From: Paulinella micropora
Lineage: Eukaryota; Cercozoa; Imbricatea; Euglyphida
Length of the DNA: 21,306 nucleotides
Direction of reading: 5' to 3'
Assembly (NCBI GenBank): GCA_009731375.1
Contig: BJOX01000279.1
Coordinates: forward strand, 490,915-512,220
A program made the translations under genes and the position numbers. This document shows positions 1 to 9,746 of this stretch, in pieces; position 1 is the stretch's first letter, and every line of letters starts with the position of its first letter. The notes below the pieces were generated by a model. That model was not told the DNA's origin, did not search any database, and saw nothing but the letters and a program-made list of their open reading frames with translations.

Positions 1-73
<73 letters not shown>

Positions 74-91
74 TTACTATTACTACCACTG

Positions 92-166
<75 letters not shown>

Positions 167-184
167 TTACTATTACTACCACTG

Positions 185-259
<75 letters not shown>

Positions 260-277
260 TTACTATTACTACCACTG

Positions 278-352
<75 letters not shown>

Positions 353-370
353 TTACTATTACTACCACTG

Positions 371-445
<75 letters not shown>

Positions 446-463
446 TTACTATTACTACCACTG

Positions 464-538
<75 letters not shown>

Positions 539-556
539 TTACTATTACTACCACTG

Positions 557-631
<75 letters not shown>

Positions 632-649
632 TTACTATTACTACCACTG

Positions 650-702
<53 letters not shown>
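1..702. repeat. 93-bp higher-order repeat of ACT triplets
   Basis: A run of ACT triplets is interrupted at exactly regular spacing by a 21-base block, attactatta then ctaccactgcc. The block starts at 73, 166, 259, 352, 445, 538 and 631, so every interval is 93 bp (31 triplets). The seven copies look identical by eye. The array begins at or before base 1 and decays after 702. The plus frame from base 1 stays open as poly-threonine with an Ile/Thr/Ala interruption until a TAG at 811-813. ACT repeats are open in five of six frames, so this says nothing about coding. Confidence 0.95.
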
Positions 703-811
703 GCTACAAATACTACTAGTACTACTACTGCTACTACTACTACTACTGACCTTGCTAGCGGTGTTGGAGTTGAAGAAGAGGTAGTAATAATCAGGCTTGT
801 AGTAGCAACCT
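703..811 (-). other. single-copy island with a donor-like site, possible exon
   Basis: This island separates the ACT array from the first GATA array. On the minus strand it reads as an open Ser/Thr/Pro-rich stretch ([11 protein letters not shown]). It ends in GCAAG followed by GTCAGT, a good 5' splice-site match with GT at 750-749. On the plus strand a frame is also open ([20 protein letters not shown]) to the TAG at 811-813. Neither reading is recognised. The minus reading is favoured only by the donor match and by similar minus-strand signals in later islands. Confidence 0.2.
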
Positions 812-831
812 AGATAGATAGATAGATAGAC

Positions 832-862
<31 letters not shown>

Positions 863-863
863 C

Positions 864-894
<31 letters not shown>

Positions 895-906
895 TAGGTA
901 GATAGG

Positions 907-960
<54 letters not shown>

Positions 961-994
961 CATAGATAGATACATAGATAGATACATAGATAGA
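811..994. repeat. GATA tetranucleotide array
   Basis: GATA units with GACA and GGTA variants. The variants cluster near 841-910 and CATA variants lie at the 3' end. Six-frame peptides such as YLSIYLSI from this array are translation artefacts. Confidence 0.97.
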
Positions 995-1165
995 TCAGAA
1001 CAAGCAGTCGTTGTCGGGCTTGTTCTAATACACACCATCTACACACCTTTCATAAACCTTTAAAAATACACATATTACAAATACGTCTAAACAAACTTAC
1101 GTCTGCACGTGGCGCAGGTAATAAAGGTAATAAAGGCAGTAGTGGGGCAGCACAAGGGAAATTAA
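995..1165 (-). other. single-copy island with strong donor, possible exon(s)
   Basis: 170 bp of non-repeat DNA. On the minus strand it contains the open stretch NFPCAAPLLPLLPLLPAPRA. This runs into CAGAC followed by GTAAGT, a near-consensus 5' splice site with exon end 1101 and GT at 1100-1099. Further along the minus strand (about 1000-1046) a second open stretch reads [15 protein letters not shown] before entering GATA repeat. The repeated LPLL reflects near-tandem AATAAAGG units, so part of this peptide may be repeat-derived. No family is recognised. An exon ending at 1101 is plausible but unproven. Confidence 0.25.
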
Positions 1166-1273
1166 GGTAGGTAGGTAAGTAGGTAGGTAGATAGGTAGAT
1201 AGGTAGATGGATGGATGGATGGATGGATGGATGGATGAATGGATGGATGAATGGATGGATAGATGGATAGATG

Positions 1274-1328
<55 letters not shown>
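1166..1328. repeat. compound GGTA / GATG / GATA array
   Basis: Three successive tetranucleotide blocks: GGTA-rich at 1166-1206, GGAT-rich at 1207-1275, then GATA to 1328. The order suggests point variants that spread locally by slippage. Confidence 0.95.
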
Positions 1329-1329
<1 letters not shown>

Positions 1330-1397
1330 TGTTTATGTTTGTCTATCGGCTCTGCATGTCCGAGAACATAGGCATCCATTCCACCCCGTCGCCAGTT

Positions 1398-1407
<10 letters not shown>
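1329..1407. other. short single-copy island
   Basis: About 80 bp of non-repeat sequence between GATA arrays. A minus-strand frame (MDAYVLGHAEPIDK) is open across it but continues into repeat on both sides and has no clear splice signals. Nothing is recognised here. Confidence 0.3.
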
Positions 1408-2026
<619 letters not shown>

Positions 2027-2027
<1 letters not shown>

Positions 2028-2085
2028 CGGAAAGTTAGGCAGACTAGCGGGGAAGTAGAAGGACCGGGGGGTAAGTTGGAAGAGT
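2027..2085. repeat. partial copy of the 2275-2325 island
   Basis: The sequence from AAAGTTAGGCAGACTAGCGG to the GGGGGTAAGTTGG motif matches 2275-2325 with a few substitutions and a 3-base insertion. It duplicates the 3' half of the minus-strand exon candidate at 2274-2384. The 186-bp GATA array between the copies suggests a duplication that involved the repeat. Confidence 0.8.
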
Positions 2086-2384
<299 letters not shown>

Positions 2385-2397
2385 CTGCAAGACAAAC

Positions 2398-2519
2398 ATA
2401 CATTACATACATAACATACATACATACATACATACATACATACAGTCCTCAGCCGCCTGCTGACACTGACTCTGCAAGACATACATACATAACATACATA
2501 ACATACATACATACATACA

Positions 2520-2550
<31 letters not shown>

Positions 2551-2583
2551 GTTACATACATACATACATACATACATACATGC
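2398..2583. repeat. ACAT array
   Basis: ACAT units with several AACAT slips. The array is interrupted by a 37-bp copy of exon-like sequence at 2444-2480. Confidence 0.95.
2444..2480 (-). repeat. copied acceptor plus 28-nt exon start
   Basis: This is an exact copy of the splice acceptor and first 28 nt of the 2384 exon candidate, set inside ACAT repeat. On the minus strand the acceptor CTTGCAG is followed by 28 nt ending GGACT, then GTATGT supplied by the repeat. The copy is therefore bounded by acceptor-like and donor-like sequence, like a microexon. 28 nt is not a multiple of three, so its inclusion would shift the frame. Confidence 0.7.
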
Positions 2584-2668
2584 ATGCATAGAAGTATATA
2601 CACCTTCCACTTTTTATCTGTATCTTCCTCTCATTCCTTACACTAGCTGGTAGTAGCAAGCTTCAGGG

Positions 2669-2670
<2 letters not shown>
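2584..2670. other. single-copy island with splice-like sites on both strands
   Basis: On the plus strand a pyrimidine-rich run ends in TTCCTTACACTAG (AG at 2645-2646), a good acceptor. It is followed by only about 24 nt before TATC repeat. On the minus strand AGCTAGT is followed by GTAAGG (GT at 2641-2640), a donor-like site. The two interpretations exclude each other and no product is recognised. Confidence 0.25.
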
Positions 2671-2738
<68 letters not shown>

Positions 2739-2811
2739 CACCTATCTACCTATCTGTCTATCTATCTATCTGCCTATCTACCTATCTACCTATCCATCCA
2801 TCCATCTATCC

Positions 2812-2869
<58 letters not shown>

Positions 2870-2889
2870 ATCTATCTATCTATCTCTAT
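2671..2889. repeat. TATC array, inverted relative to neighbouring GATA arrays
   Basis: Over 200 bp of TATC with a variant patch (CACC, TACC, ATCC) at about 2740-2810. It is the reverse complement of the GATA units at 2990-3156, with the 2890-2989 island as spacer. Confidence 0.97.
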
Positions 2890-2989
2890 CAATGTGGACC
2901 GGAGTCGTAGGTCCCTGTTCACAATAGCTTTGACTGTTGATTTCAAGATTCGTCTGGTAGCAGATGCAGCCGCTCGTTCCCGCCTAGAT
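2890..2989 (-). CDS. candidate exon, basic unknown protein
   Basis: On the minus strand this island reads without stops as a strongly basic stretch, [18 protein letters not shown] then [16 protein letters not shown]. It follows a pyrimidine-bearing tract ending ATATATCTAG that could be an acceptor. The opposite strand is also open and also protein-like ([20 protein letters not shown]), so strand is not certain. The minus reading is preferred because it has an acceptor and agrees with other minus-strand candidates. No donor is obvious before the repeat. No family is recognised. Confidence 0.3.
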
Positions 2990-3084
2990 ATATAGATAGG
3001 TAGAATAGATAGAAAAGGTAGATGGATGGATAGATGGATAGATGGATGGATAGATGGATGGCTGCATGGATGGATGGATGGATG

Positions 3085-3143
<59 letters not shown>

Positions 3144-3156
3144 GGATAGATGGATA
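2990..3156. repeat. GATA/GATG array
   Basis: GATA with GGAT-rich patches at the left end. It lies between two TATC arrays and so forms long inverted repeats with both. Confidence 0.96.
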
Positions 3157-3192
3157 GATGCTAGTAATAAATGAAAAGAGTGTACCTGTCTC
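3157..3192. other. 36-bp spacer island
   Basis: It contains GAGTGTACCTGTCTCC, which recurs with two changes at 3362-3377, so the two islands share ancestry. Nothing else is seen. Confidence 0.5.
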
Positions 3193-3193
3193 C

Positions 3194-3256
<63 letters not shown>

Positions 3257-3271
3257 CATCCATCCATCCAC

Positions 3272-3339
<68 letters not shown>

Positions 3340-3354
3340 GCTATCTATATATCG
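3193..3354. repeat. TATC array
   Basis: Long TATC tract with an ATCC patch near 3255-3272, ending in TATATATCGATCGATC. Confidence 0.96.
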
Positions 3355-3440
3355 ATCGATCGAGTGTACCAGTCTCCGTCTGGCGGCGACATCAGAACTA
3401 GCAGCAGGCCACATAGATAAGGACGAACATGCGATGCTGA
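3355..3440 (-). other. single-copy island, possible minus-strand exon
   Basis: The minus strand is open ([15 protein letters not shown]). It then meets GTACAC, a weak donor, in the stretch that is duplicated at 3177-3192. There is no clear acceptor. It is listed because it continues the series of minus-strand coding-like islands; the support is weak. Confidence 0.18.
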
Positions 3441-3594
3441 GGATGATGACGGCGACGACGATGATGATGATGATGGCGATGGCGATGGTGATGATGATGA
3501 TGGTGATGATGATGATGATGGCGTGATGATGATGATGATGGCGTGATGATGATGACGATGGTGATGATGGCGGTGGTGGTGGTGGTGGTGACGT
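3441..3594. repeat. GATG trinucleotide-rich array
   Basis: GAT/GAC/GGC/GGT triplets, with longer GATGATGATGGCGTGAT units repeated near 3510-3555. Confidence 0.93.
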
Positions 3595-3770
3595 ATTGTA
3601 TGTATGTATGCATGTATGCATGTATGTATCTATGTATGTATGTATTTATGTATGTATGTATGTATGCATGGATGTATGTTTGTTTGTTTGTGTGTATTGT
3701 ATGTATGCCTTGTACGCATGCATGCATGCATGCATATATGCACGTATGTCTATGCACGTATTAGGAATGA
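3595..3770. repeat. TATG array with TGCA patch
   Basis: TATG units with GCAT and TTTG variants and an alternating TGCA block at 3715-3735. A unique spacer of about 40 bp (3771-3812) follows. Confidence 0.93.
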
Positions 3771-3812
3771 TTAGTACCTGGTCACGTCACTCAGACTGGT
3801 GACTTCACTGTT

Positions 3813-4032
3813 ACATACATACATACATACATACATACACATACGTACATACATACATACATACATACATACATACATACATACATACATACATACATAC
3901 ATACATACATAGTACGTACGTACGTACATACATACAATACATACAATACGTACATAAATACATACATACATACATACATACATACTCAGATACATACATA
4001 CATATATTACATACACACGTACATACATACAG
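3813..4032. repeat. ACAT array
   Basis: ACAT with ACGT variants. It is the reverse complement of the TATG array on its left, across the 40-bp spacer. Confidence 0.95.
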
Positions 4033-4129
4033 AGGTTGTCCTGGCCGCACAATCAAGCTTCGAACCCAAATACGAGTTGAAAATACAACAACAAACAAAC
4101 AACAAACCAAACCAATAAACCAACAAACT

Positions 4130-4174
<45 letters not shown>

Positions 4175-4270
4175 ACAACAACAACAACAAGGTTTTCCAA
4201 CCTGCTGACCGCGGGCCCACACTCGACCTTCGAATCCATATACGAGTTGTAATACAGAGTAGAATCCTCA
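4033..4270. repeat. duplicated dispersed-repeat fragment flanking a CAA array
   Basis: Two related blocks of about 55 bp, at 4035-4088 and 4199-4256, share a pattern: a C/G-rich start, then CTTCGAA or CTTCGAATCC, then ATACGAGTTG and AATAC. A CAA array with CAAAC units at its left end (about 4086-4190) lies between them. The TTCGAAYCC motif resembles a tRNA-type B box, but no A box is seen, so a SINE origin is only a possibility. Confidence 0.6.
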
Positions 4271-4334
4271 CCCGAGAAATAGCAGCCTAATATGTGTTGT
4301 ATGTATGTAGGAATGTATGTGTGTACATATTCCT

Positions 4335-4640
4335 GTGTCCTGCCTGCCTGCCCTGCCTGCCTGCCCTGCCTGCCTGTCCTGCCTGCCTGTCCTGCCTGCC
4401 TGCCTGTCTGTCGGTCTGTCGGTCGGTCTGCCTGTCTGTCTGTCTGATAGATAGGTAGGTAGGTAGGTAGGTAGGTAGGTAGGTAGGTAAGGTAGGAGAA
4501 TGGGTATGTAGGTAGGTAGGTAGGTAGGTGGGTGGGTGGGTGGGTGAGTAAGTAGGAGGGTATGCAGGTAGATAGGTACATAGGTAGATAGGTAGATAGG
4601 TGGGTAGGTGGGTAGGTAGGTAGGTAGGTAGCTAGGTATG
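4335..4640. repeat. CCTG then GTAG tetranucleotide arrays
   Basis: CCTGCCTGCC units drift into CTGT/CGGT (4335-4448). GTAG/GTGG units follow (4449-4640). The junction at 4445-4450 is abrupt. Confidence 0.93.
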
Positions 4641-5121
4641 TATGTATGTATGTATGTATGTATGTATGTTTGTATGTATTTATGTATGTATGCATGAATG
4701 TATGAATGCATGTCTGTGTATGTATGTATGTATGTATGTATGTATGTATGAGGGCTGAATGTATGAATGTGTATGTATGTATGTATGTATGTATGTGTGT
4801 ATGTGTATGTATGTATGTATGTGTGTATGTATGTATGTATGTATGTATGTATGTATGTGTGTATGTATGTATGTATGTATGTATGCATGTATGTATGTAT
4901 GTATGTATGTATGTATATATATATATATATATCTGTATGTATGTATGTATGTATGTATGTAGGTAGGTAGGTAGGTAGGTAGGTATGTATGCATGCATGC
5001 ATGCCATGCATCCCATGCACACCATGCACGCATGCATGAATGCATGCGTGCATGGAATGCATGTATGCATGTATGCATGTATATGTATGTATGCATGTAT
5101 GTATGTATGTATGTATGTATG

Positions 5122-5153
<32 letters not shown>

Positions 5154-5564
5154 TGCATGTATGTATGTATGTATGTATGTATGTATGTATGTATGTATGT
5201 ATGTTATGTATGTTATATATGTTAGTATGTATGTATGTATGTTAGTATGTATGTATGTATGTAAGTAACTATGTATGTATGTGTGTATGTATGTATGTAT
5301 GCATGCATGTATGTATGTATGTATGTATGTATGTATGTACGTATGTATGCATGCATGTATGCATGTATGTATGCATGTATGCATGTATGTATGTATGTAT
5401 GTATGTGTGTGTATGTATGTATGTATGAATGTATGTATATGTATATATGTATATATGCATGTATGTATGTATGTATGTATGTATGTATGCATGTATGCAT
5501 GTATGTATGTATGTATGTATGCATATATGTATGTATGCATAGTATGTATAGTATGTATAGTATG

Positions 5565-5598
<34 letters not shown>

Positions 5599-6479
5599 TG
5601 TATGCATGTATGCATGCATGCATGCATGTATGTATGTATGTATGTATGTATGCATACATTGTTTGTATGTATGTATGTATGTATGTATGTGTGTATGTGT
5701 GTATGTATGCATGTATGTAATATATCTAATGTATGTAATGTATGTAATGTATGTAATGTATGTAATGTATATAATGTATGTAATGTGTGTAATGTAATGT
5801 AATGTAATGTAATGTGATGCAATGTAATGTAATGTAATGTAATGTATGTAATGTAATGTATGTAATGTATGTAATGTATAAAATGTATGTAATGTATGTA
5901 TGTATGTATGTATGTATGTATGTATAGTATGTATGTATGGTACTTATGCATGTATGTATGTATGTACGTACGTATGTATGTATGTATGTATGTACGTACG
6001 TATGTATGCATGTATGTATGTTGTATGTATGTATGTATGTATGTATGTATATATGTATGTGTGTATGTATGTATGTGTGTATGTATGTATGTATGCCACG
6101 GTATGTATGTATGTCACATACGTATGTATGTCTGTATGTATGTATGTACATATGTATGTATGTATATCTATGTATGTACAGCAAAAACAGTATGTATGTA
6201 TGTATGTATGTATGTATGTATGTATGTATGTATGTATGTATGTCTGTCTGTCTGTCTGTCTGTCTGTATGTATGTATGTATGTATGTGTGTATGTACACA
6301 TCTGTATGTATGTATGTATGTATGTATGAGTTGTATGTATGAGTTGTATGTATGCATGTATTTATGGATGTATATATGTATTTATGTATGTATGTATTTA
6401 TGTATGTATGTATATTTATGTGTGTATGTATGTAATTATGTAGGCATGTATTTATGTATGTATGTAGGCACATATGTTG
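4641..6479. repeat. 1.8-kb TATG array with internal AATG subarray
   Basis: This is the largest repeat block. It is TATG with GTGT, GCAT, TACG and CTGT variants, an alternating TA run at 4914-4933, and an AATGT/AATGTATGT subarray at about 5718-5895. Every long frame here gives cysteine/tyrosine/valine (MYVC) or His/Thr/Tyr repeats that mirror the DNA period. None is a credible gene. Confidence 0.96.
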
Positions 6480-6487
6480 TTCATGTT

Positions 6488-6913
6488 ACATATGCGTGCA
6501 ATAACACCTGGAGGGTAGTCTGCGGAGTAAACAGCAGAAAACAAATTGTAGTTCATTCCAGCTGTTTCAGCTGCTTCCATACAAGAAGACTTGCTGGACG
6601 GGGTTGCAACACATTTACCTACATCAATCAAATCGCTGATTTTACAGTCGGTCCAGAGGACGATGGTGATGGCGTGTCTTTACCCGAATACGTGACCGTC
6701 ACAGTAGGCATCGCGAACACAGATGTAAACAGAAAGAGGCCGAACAAAGACAGCATCGTTGAACGTTCCCTAAAATATAAACGAAAGCCTTGGACCAGAT
6801 TGAATTCCAGCCGGGAAAACTCGAAATTTAATTCAAAACTCGAAAACCGGTCCACAAAAAAAAGGAGCAACAGAGCCTATTTCCTCCGAATCATGCTAAC
6901 CTACTTAAAATAA
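6488..6913 (+). CDS. open frame in single-copy DNA, unknown product
   Basis: The plus frame entering from the TATG repeat stays open through about 140 codons of single-copy sequence, to a TAA at 6911-6913. Its N-terminal part is mixed and has several cysteines (VVHSSCFSCFHTRRLAGRGC). The middle is acidic (VGPEDDGDGVSLPEY). The tail is strongly basic and Asn/Ser/Lys-rich, starting NRKRPNKDSIVERSLKYKRK. No start codon in unique DNA, no acceptor and no known domain were found. A competing minus-strand reading with a signal-peptide-like start overlaps it, and both are unlikely to be real. The open length is longer than expected by chance for one frame but not decisive over six. Confidence 0.25.
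   Translation, partial: TYACNNTWRVVCGVNSRKQIVVHSSCFSCFHTRRLAGRGCNTFTYINQIADFTVGPEDDGDGVSLPEYVTVTVGIANTDVNRKRPNKDSIVERSLKYKRKPWTRLNSSRENSKFNSKLENRSTKKRSNRAYFLRIMLTYLK
6684..6756 (-). CDS. possible signal-peptide first exon (competing reading)
   Basis: On the minus strand an ATG at 6756-6754 opens MLSLFGLFLFTSVFA followed by MPTVTVTYS. This is a hydrophobic stretch with a small-residue end, like a secretory signal peptide. The exon would end at TATTCGG before GTAAAG (GT at 6683-6682), a good donor. Read without splicing, the frame stops at 6628. Further along the minus strand a different frame is open with regularly placed cysteines (CKISDLIDVGKCV, SSCMEAAETAG), which could be a following exon. 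An in-frame upstream ATG near 6870 would bury the hydrophobic segment. Nothing is recognised by family, and it conflicts with the plus-strand frame. Confidence 0.22.
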
Positions 6914-7275
6914 ACCAACAACCCCCGTTTGAGAAGAACTTTTGCATTTGCTCCTCTTTTGTGGAACATCAAACAGAGACAGGAAAGGGAGATGGAAGTT
7001 GTGGTGAAGGTTAGAATGAATAAGAATACGTGAGTACGTGAAAAATATATGAAGTGTAAGATAGTGTAAATAATAGTCTTACTGCAGCTGAAGGAATGCA
7101 TGTACTGTATGCATGCATGAAGTTGCAAGGGAAGATAGAAATAGGAGTAATGAATGTGCACATAATTAAATTTCAGGAGTATATGTGTACATAAAAAACA
7201 TAAACAATACTACAAACTGTGTGCGTGTGAGTGTATGTGAGTTTGTGTGTGGGGGTCGGGGGAGGAAAGAGTACT

Positions 7276-7278
<3 letters not shown>
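6914..7278. other. AT-rich single-copy DNA, possible LINE tail relic
   Basis: No intact gene. At about 6927-7022 the plus strand has a short open stretch RRTFAFAPLLWNIKQRQ. This loosely resembles the conserved phrase near the C-terminus of Jockey/CR1-type LINE reverse transcriptase proteins (R-x-F-x-x-x-x-P-x-L-W-N). It stops at 7024. The rest is AT-rich with GTGTGAGTGTATGTGAG near 7224. The resemblance is short and uncertain. Confidence 0.2.
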
Positions 7279-7316
<38 letters not shown>

Positions 7317-7330
7317 AGAGAGAGATAGAG
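7279..7330. repeat. GA dinucleotide array
   Basis: About 50 bp of GA with one AGAAGAG slip, followed by a GGAA-rich stretch and then a TTTG array (7362-7388). Confidence 0.95.
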
Positions 7331-7402
7331 AGGAAGGAAGGATAGAGAGTAAAAAGGAATACTTGTTTGTTTGTTTGTTTGCTTGTTCCTTTAATTAATT
7401 AA

Positions 7403-7453
7403 TCAACGACTGGTTGGAGTGTGGCTGCGAAACAAGAACCACTTGCATCCCAG
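7403..7453 (-). other. possible terminal exon
   Basis: On the minus strand TGGTGTCCTTGCAG (AG at 7455-7454) is a good acceptor. It is followed by 16 codons, LGCKWFLFRSHTPTSR, and a TGA at 7405-7403. An ATTAAA hexamer, a known polyadenylation-signal variant, lies at 7395-7390. That combination is what a short last exon would look like. It is too short to test by eye and no protein is recognised. Confidence 0.2.
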
Positions 7454-7472
7454 CTGCAAGGACACCAGAATT

Positions 7473-7525
7473 TGTTGGTTGGTTGGTTGGTTGGTTGTTG
7501 TTGTTGTTGTTGTTGTTGTTGCTGT
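7473..7525. repeat. TTGG then TTG array
   Basis: Five TTGG units followed by about ten TTG units. The single-copy sequence after it (7526-7635) has a 13-bp palindrome AATTACAGTAATT and no gene. Confidence 0.9.
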
Positions 7526-7635
7526 AAATTTAATTACAGTAATTAAACCAGTGGCATGATGGTGCGTGGATAACGGCCTTAAACCCACTTAAAGACAAGT
7601 AGATGTCTAATCATCCCCGGCGACACGGGACGCTT

Positions 7636-7713
7636 TTGTTGTTGTTGTTGTTGTTGTTGTTGCTATCCTTGTTCTTGTTCTTGTTCTTGTAGTAGTAGTA
7701 GTAGTAGTAGTAG

Positions 7714-7748
<35 letters not shown>

Positions 7749-7992
7749 CTCCTTCTTCTTCTTCTTCTTCTTCTTCTTCTTCTTCTTCTTCTTCTTCTTC
7801 TTTCTTCTCCTCCTCCTCCTCTTCTTCCTCCTCCTCCTCCTCCTCCTTCTTCTTCTTCTTCTTCTTCTTCTTCTTCTTCTTCATCGACATCTTCATCTTC
7901 TTCGTCTTCGTATCTTCTTATTCTTTTGTTGTTGTTTGTTGTTGTCGCTGTTGTTTGTTGTTTGTTGTTTTTGTTGTCGCTGTTGTTGTCGC

Positions 7993-8032
<40 letters not shown>

Positions 8033-8133
8033 GGTTTTGTTGTTGTTGTTGTTGTTGTTGTTGCTGCTGCTGCTGCTGTTGTTGTTGTTGTTGTTGTTGC
8101 TGCTGTTGTTGCTGCTGCTGCTGTTGCTGCTGC

Positions 8134-8170
<37 letters not shown>

Positions 8171-8395
8171 GATGATGATGATGATGATGATGTTGTTGTT
8201 GTTGTTGATGATGATGATGTTGCTGTTGTTGTTTTTGTTGTTGTTGTTGTTTTTGTAATTTTTGTTGTTTTTGTTGTTTTTGTTGATGATGATGATGATA
8301 ATGATGATAATGATGATAATGATGATAATGATGATAATGATAATGATGATGATGATGATGATGATGATGTTAATGATGATGATGACGATGATTCA
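7636..8395. repeat. compound trinucleotide tract TTG / AGT / TTC / TGC / GAT
   Basis: Successive pure blocks: TTG (7637-7661), AGT (7690-7713), TTG (7714-7747), TTC/TCC (7750-7882), TTG and TGC (7925-8170), GAT and GATGATAAT 9-mers (8171-8395). Homopolymer amino-acid frames (Leu, Val, Glu, Asp, Thr) follow from this composition and are not counted as genes. Confidence 0.95.
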
Positions 8396-8510
8396 TGGTA
8401 TGTTGATATGTGTCTTGTTGCAGCGCGTCGATGTGTGTATTGATACATGTATTGTATGTATTGTATGTCTTGTATTTGATGTATGTATGTATGTATGTAT
8501 GTATGTATAG

Positions 8511-8592
8511 GAAAATGCCTGCAGACACTGTGCTTATGCAGTGTGTGGACCACGCGAAACTGTTTACAGACCTCAAGAGAGCCGCGGAAGAG
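8511..8592 (+). CDS. candidate exon 1 of a two-exon pair, unknown protein
   Basis: This 82-bp single-copy block is bounded by TATGTATAG (AG at 8509-8510) and GAAGAG|GTTAGT (GT at 8593-8594), i.e. acceptor and donor. One leading base is followed by 27 codons, KMPADTVLMQCVDHAK then LFTDLKRAAEE. The peptide has normal composition and an amphipathic helical look. It splices in phase 0 to the block at 9842, giving RAAEE|SGFTVDQ without a stop. The frame also has an internal ATG (MPAD), so it could be the first coding exon. The joined product of about 53 residues looks like two or three helices. The G-F-x-V-x-x-V-x-x-A-I pattern is loosely like a UBA-type fold, which is inference only. The acceptor has a weak pyrimidine tract. 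Confidence 0.45.
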
Positions 8593-8623
8593 GTTAGTAG
8601 TATTAGTAGTAGTAGTAGTAGTG

Positions 8624-8666
<43 letters not shown>

Positions 8667-8668
8667 TG

Positions 8669-8708
<40 letters not shown>

Positions 8709-8773
8709 CAGTAGTAGTAGCAGTAGTAGTAGTTGTAGTAGTTGTAGTAGTAGTAGTAGTGGTAGTGGTAGTG

Positions 8774-8825
<52 letters not shown>

Positions 8826-8839
8826 CAGTAGTAGTAGTT

Positions 8840-8888
<49 letters not shown>

Positions 8889-9567
8889 TAGTAGTAGTAG
8901 TNNNNNNNNNNNNNNNNNNNNNNNNNNNNNNNNNNNNNNNNNNNNNNNNNNNNNNNNNNNNNNNNNNNNNNNNNNNNNNNNNNNNNNNNNNNNNNNNNNN
9001 NNNNNNNNNNNNNNNNNNNNNNNNNNNNNNNNNNNNNNNNNNNNNNNNNNNNNNNNNNNNNNNNNNNNNNNNNNNNNNNNNNNNNNNNNNNNNNNNNNNN
9101 NNNNNNNNNNNNNNNNNNNNNNNNNNNNNNNNNNNNNNNNNNNNNNNNNNNNNNNNNNNNNNNNNNNNNNNNNNNNNNNNNNNNNNNNNNNNNNNNNNNN
9201 NNNNNNNNNNNNNNNNNNNNNNNNNNNNNNNNNNNNNNNNNNNNNNNNNNNNNNNNNNNNNNNNNNNNNNNNNNNNNNNNNNNNNNNNNNNNNNNNNNNN
9301 NNNNNNNNNNNNNNNNNNNNNNNNNNNNNNNNNNNNNNNNNNNNNNNNNNNNNNNNNNNNNNNNNNNNNNNNNNNNNNNNNNNNNNNNNNNNNNNNNNNN
9401 NNNNNNNNNNNNNNNNNNNNNNNNNNNNNNNNNNNNNNNNNNNNNNNNNNNNNNNNNNNNNNNNNNNNNNNNNNNNNNNNNNNNNNNNNNNNNNNNNNNN
9501 NNNNNNNNNNNNNNNNNNNNNNNNNNNNNNNNNNNNNNNNNNNNNNNNNNNNNNNNNNNNNNNNGGA

Positions 9568-9601
<34 letters not shown>

Positions 9602-9635
9602 GCAGTAGTACTGGCAATAGTGGTAGTAGTAGTAC

Positions 9636-9671
<36 letters not shown>

Positions 9672-9676
9672 AAGTA

Positions 9677-9746
<70 letters not shown>

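Noticed and set aside
1-702. Regularly spaced blocks as a CRISPR array
   Set aside because: The 'spacers' are all the same ACT triplet run, and the setting is eukaryotic.
1-813. 270-codon poly-threonine frame, mucin-like
   Set aside because: ACT repeats lack stops in five of six frames; there is no start codon, signal peptide or splice signal, so openness is not evidence of coding.
3811-6342. Long open frames encoding MYVC, HTYI or YLSI repeats
   Set aside because: They follow exactly from TATG, ACAT and GATA periods, are open in several frames and strands at once, and contain no non-repeat domain.
7663-8258. Leu, Glu, Val or Cys homopolymer proteins
   Set aside because: Direct translations of TTG/TTC/TGC triplets with no unique sequence.
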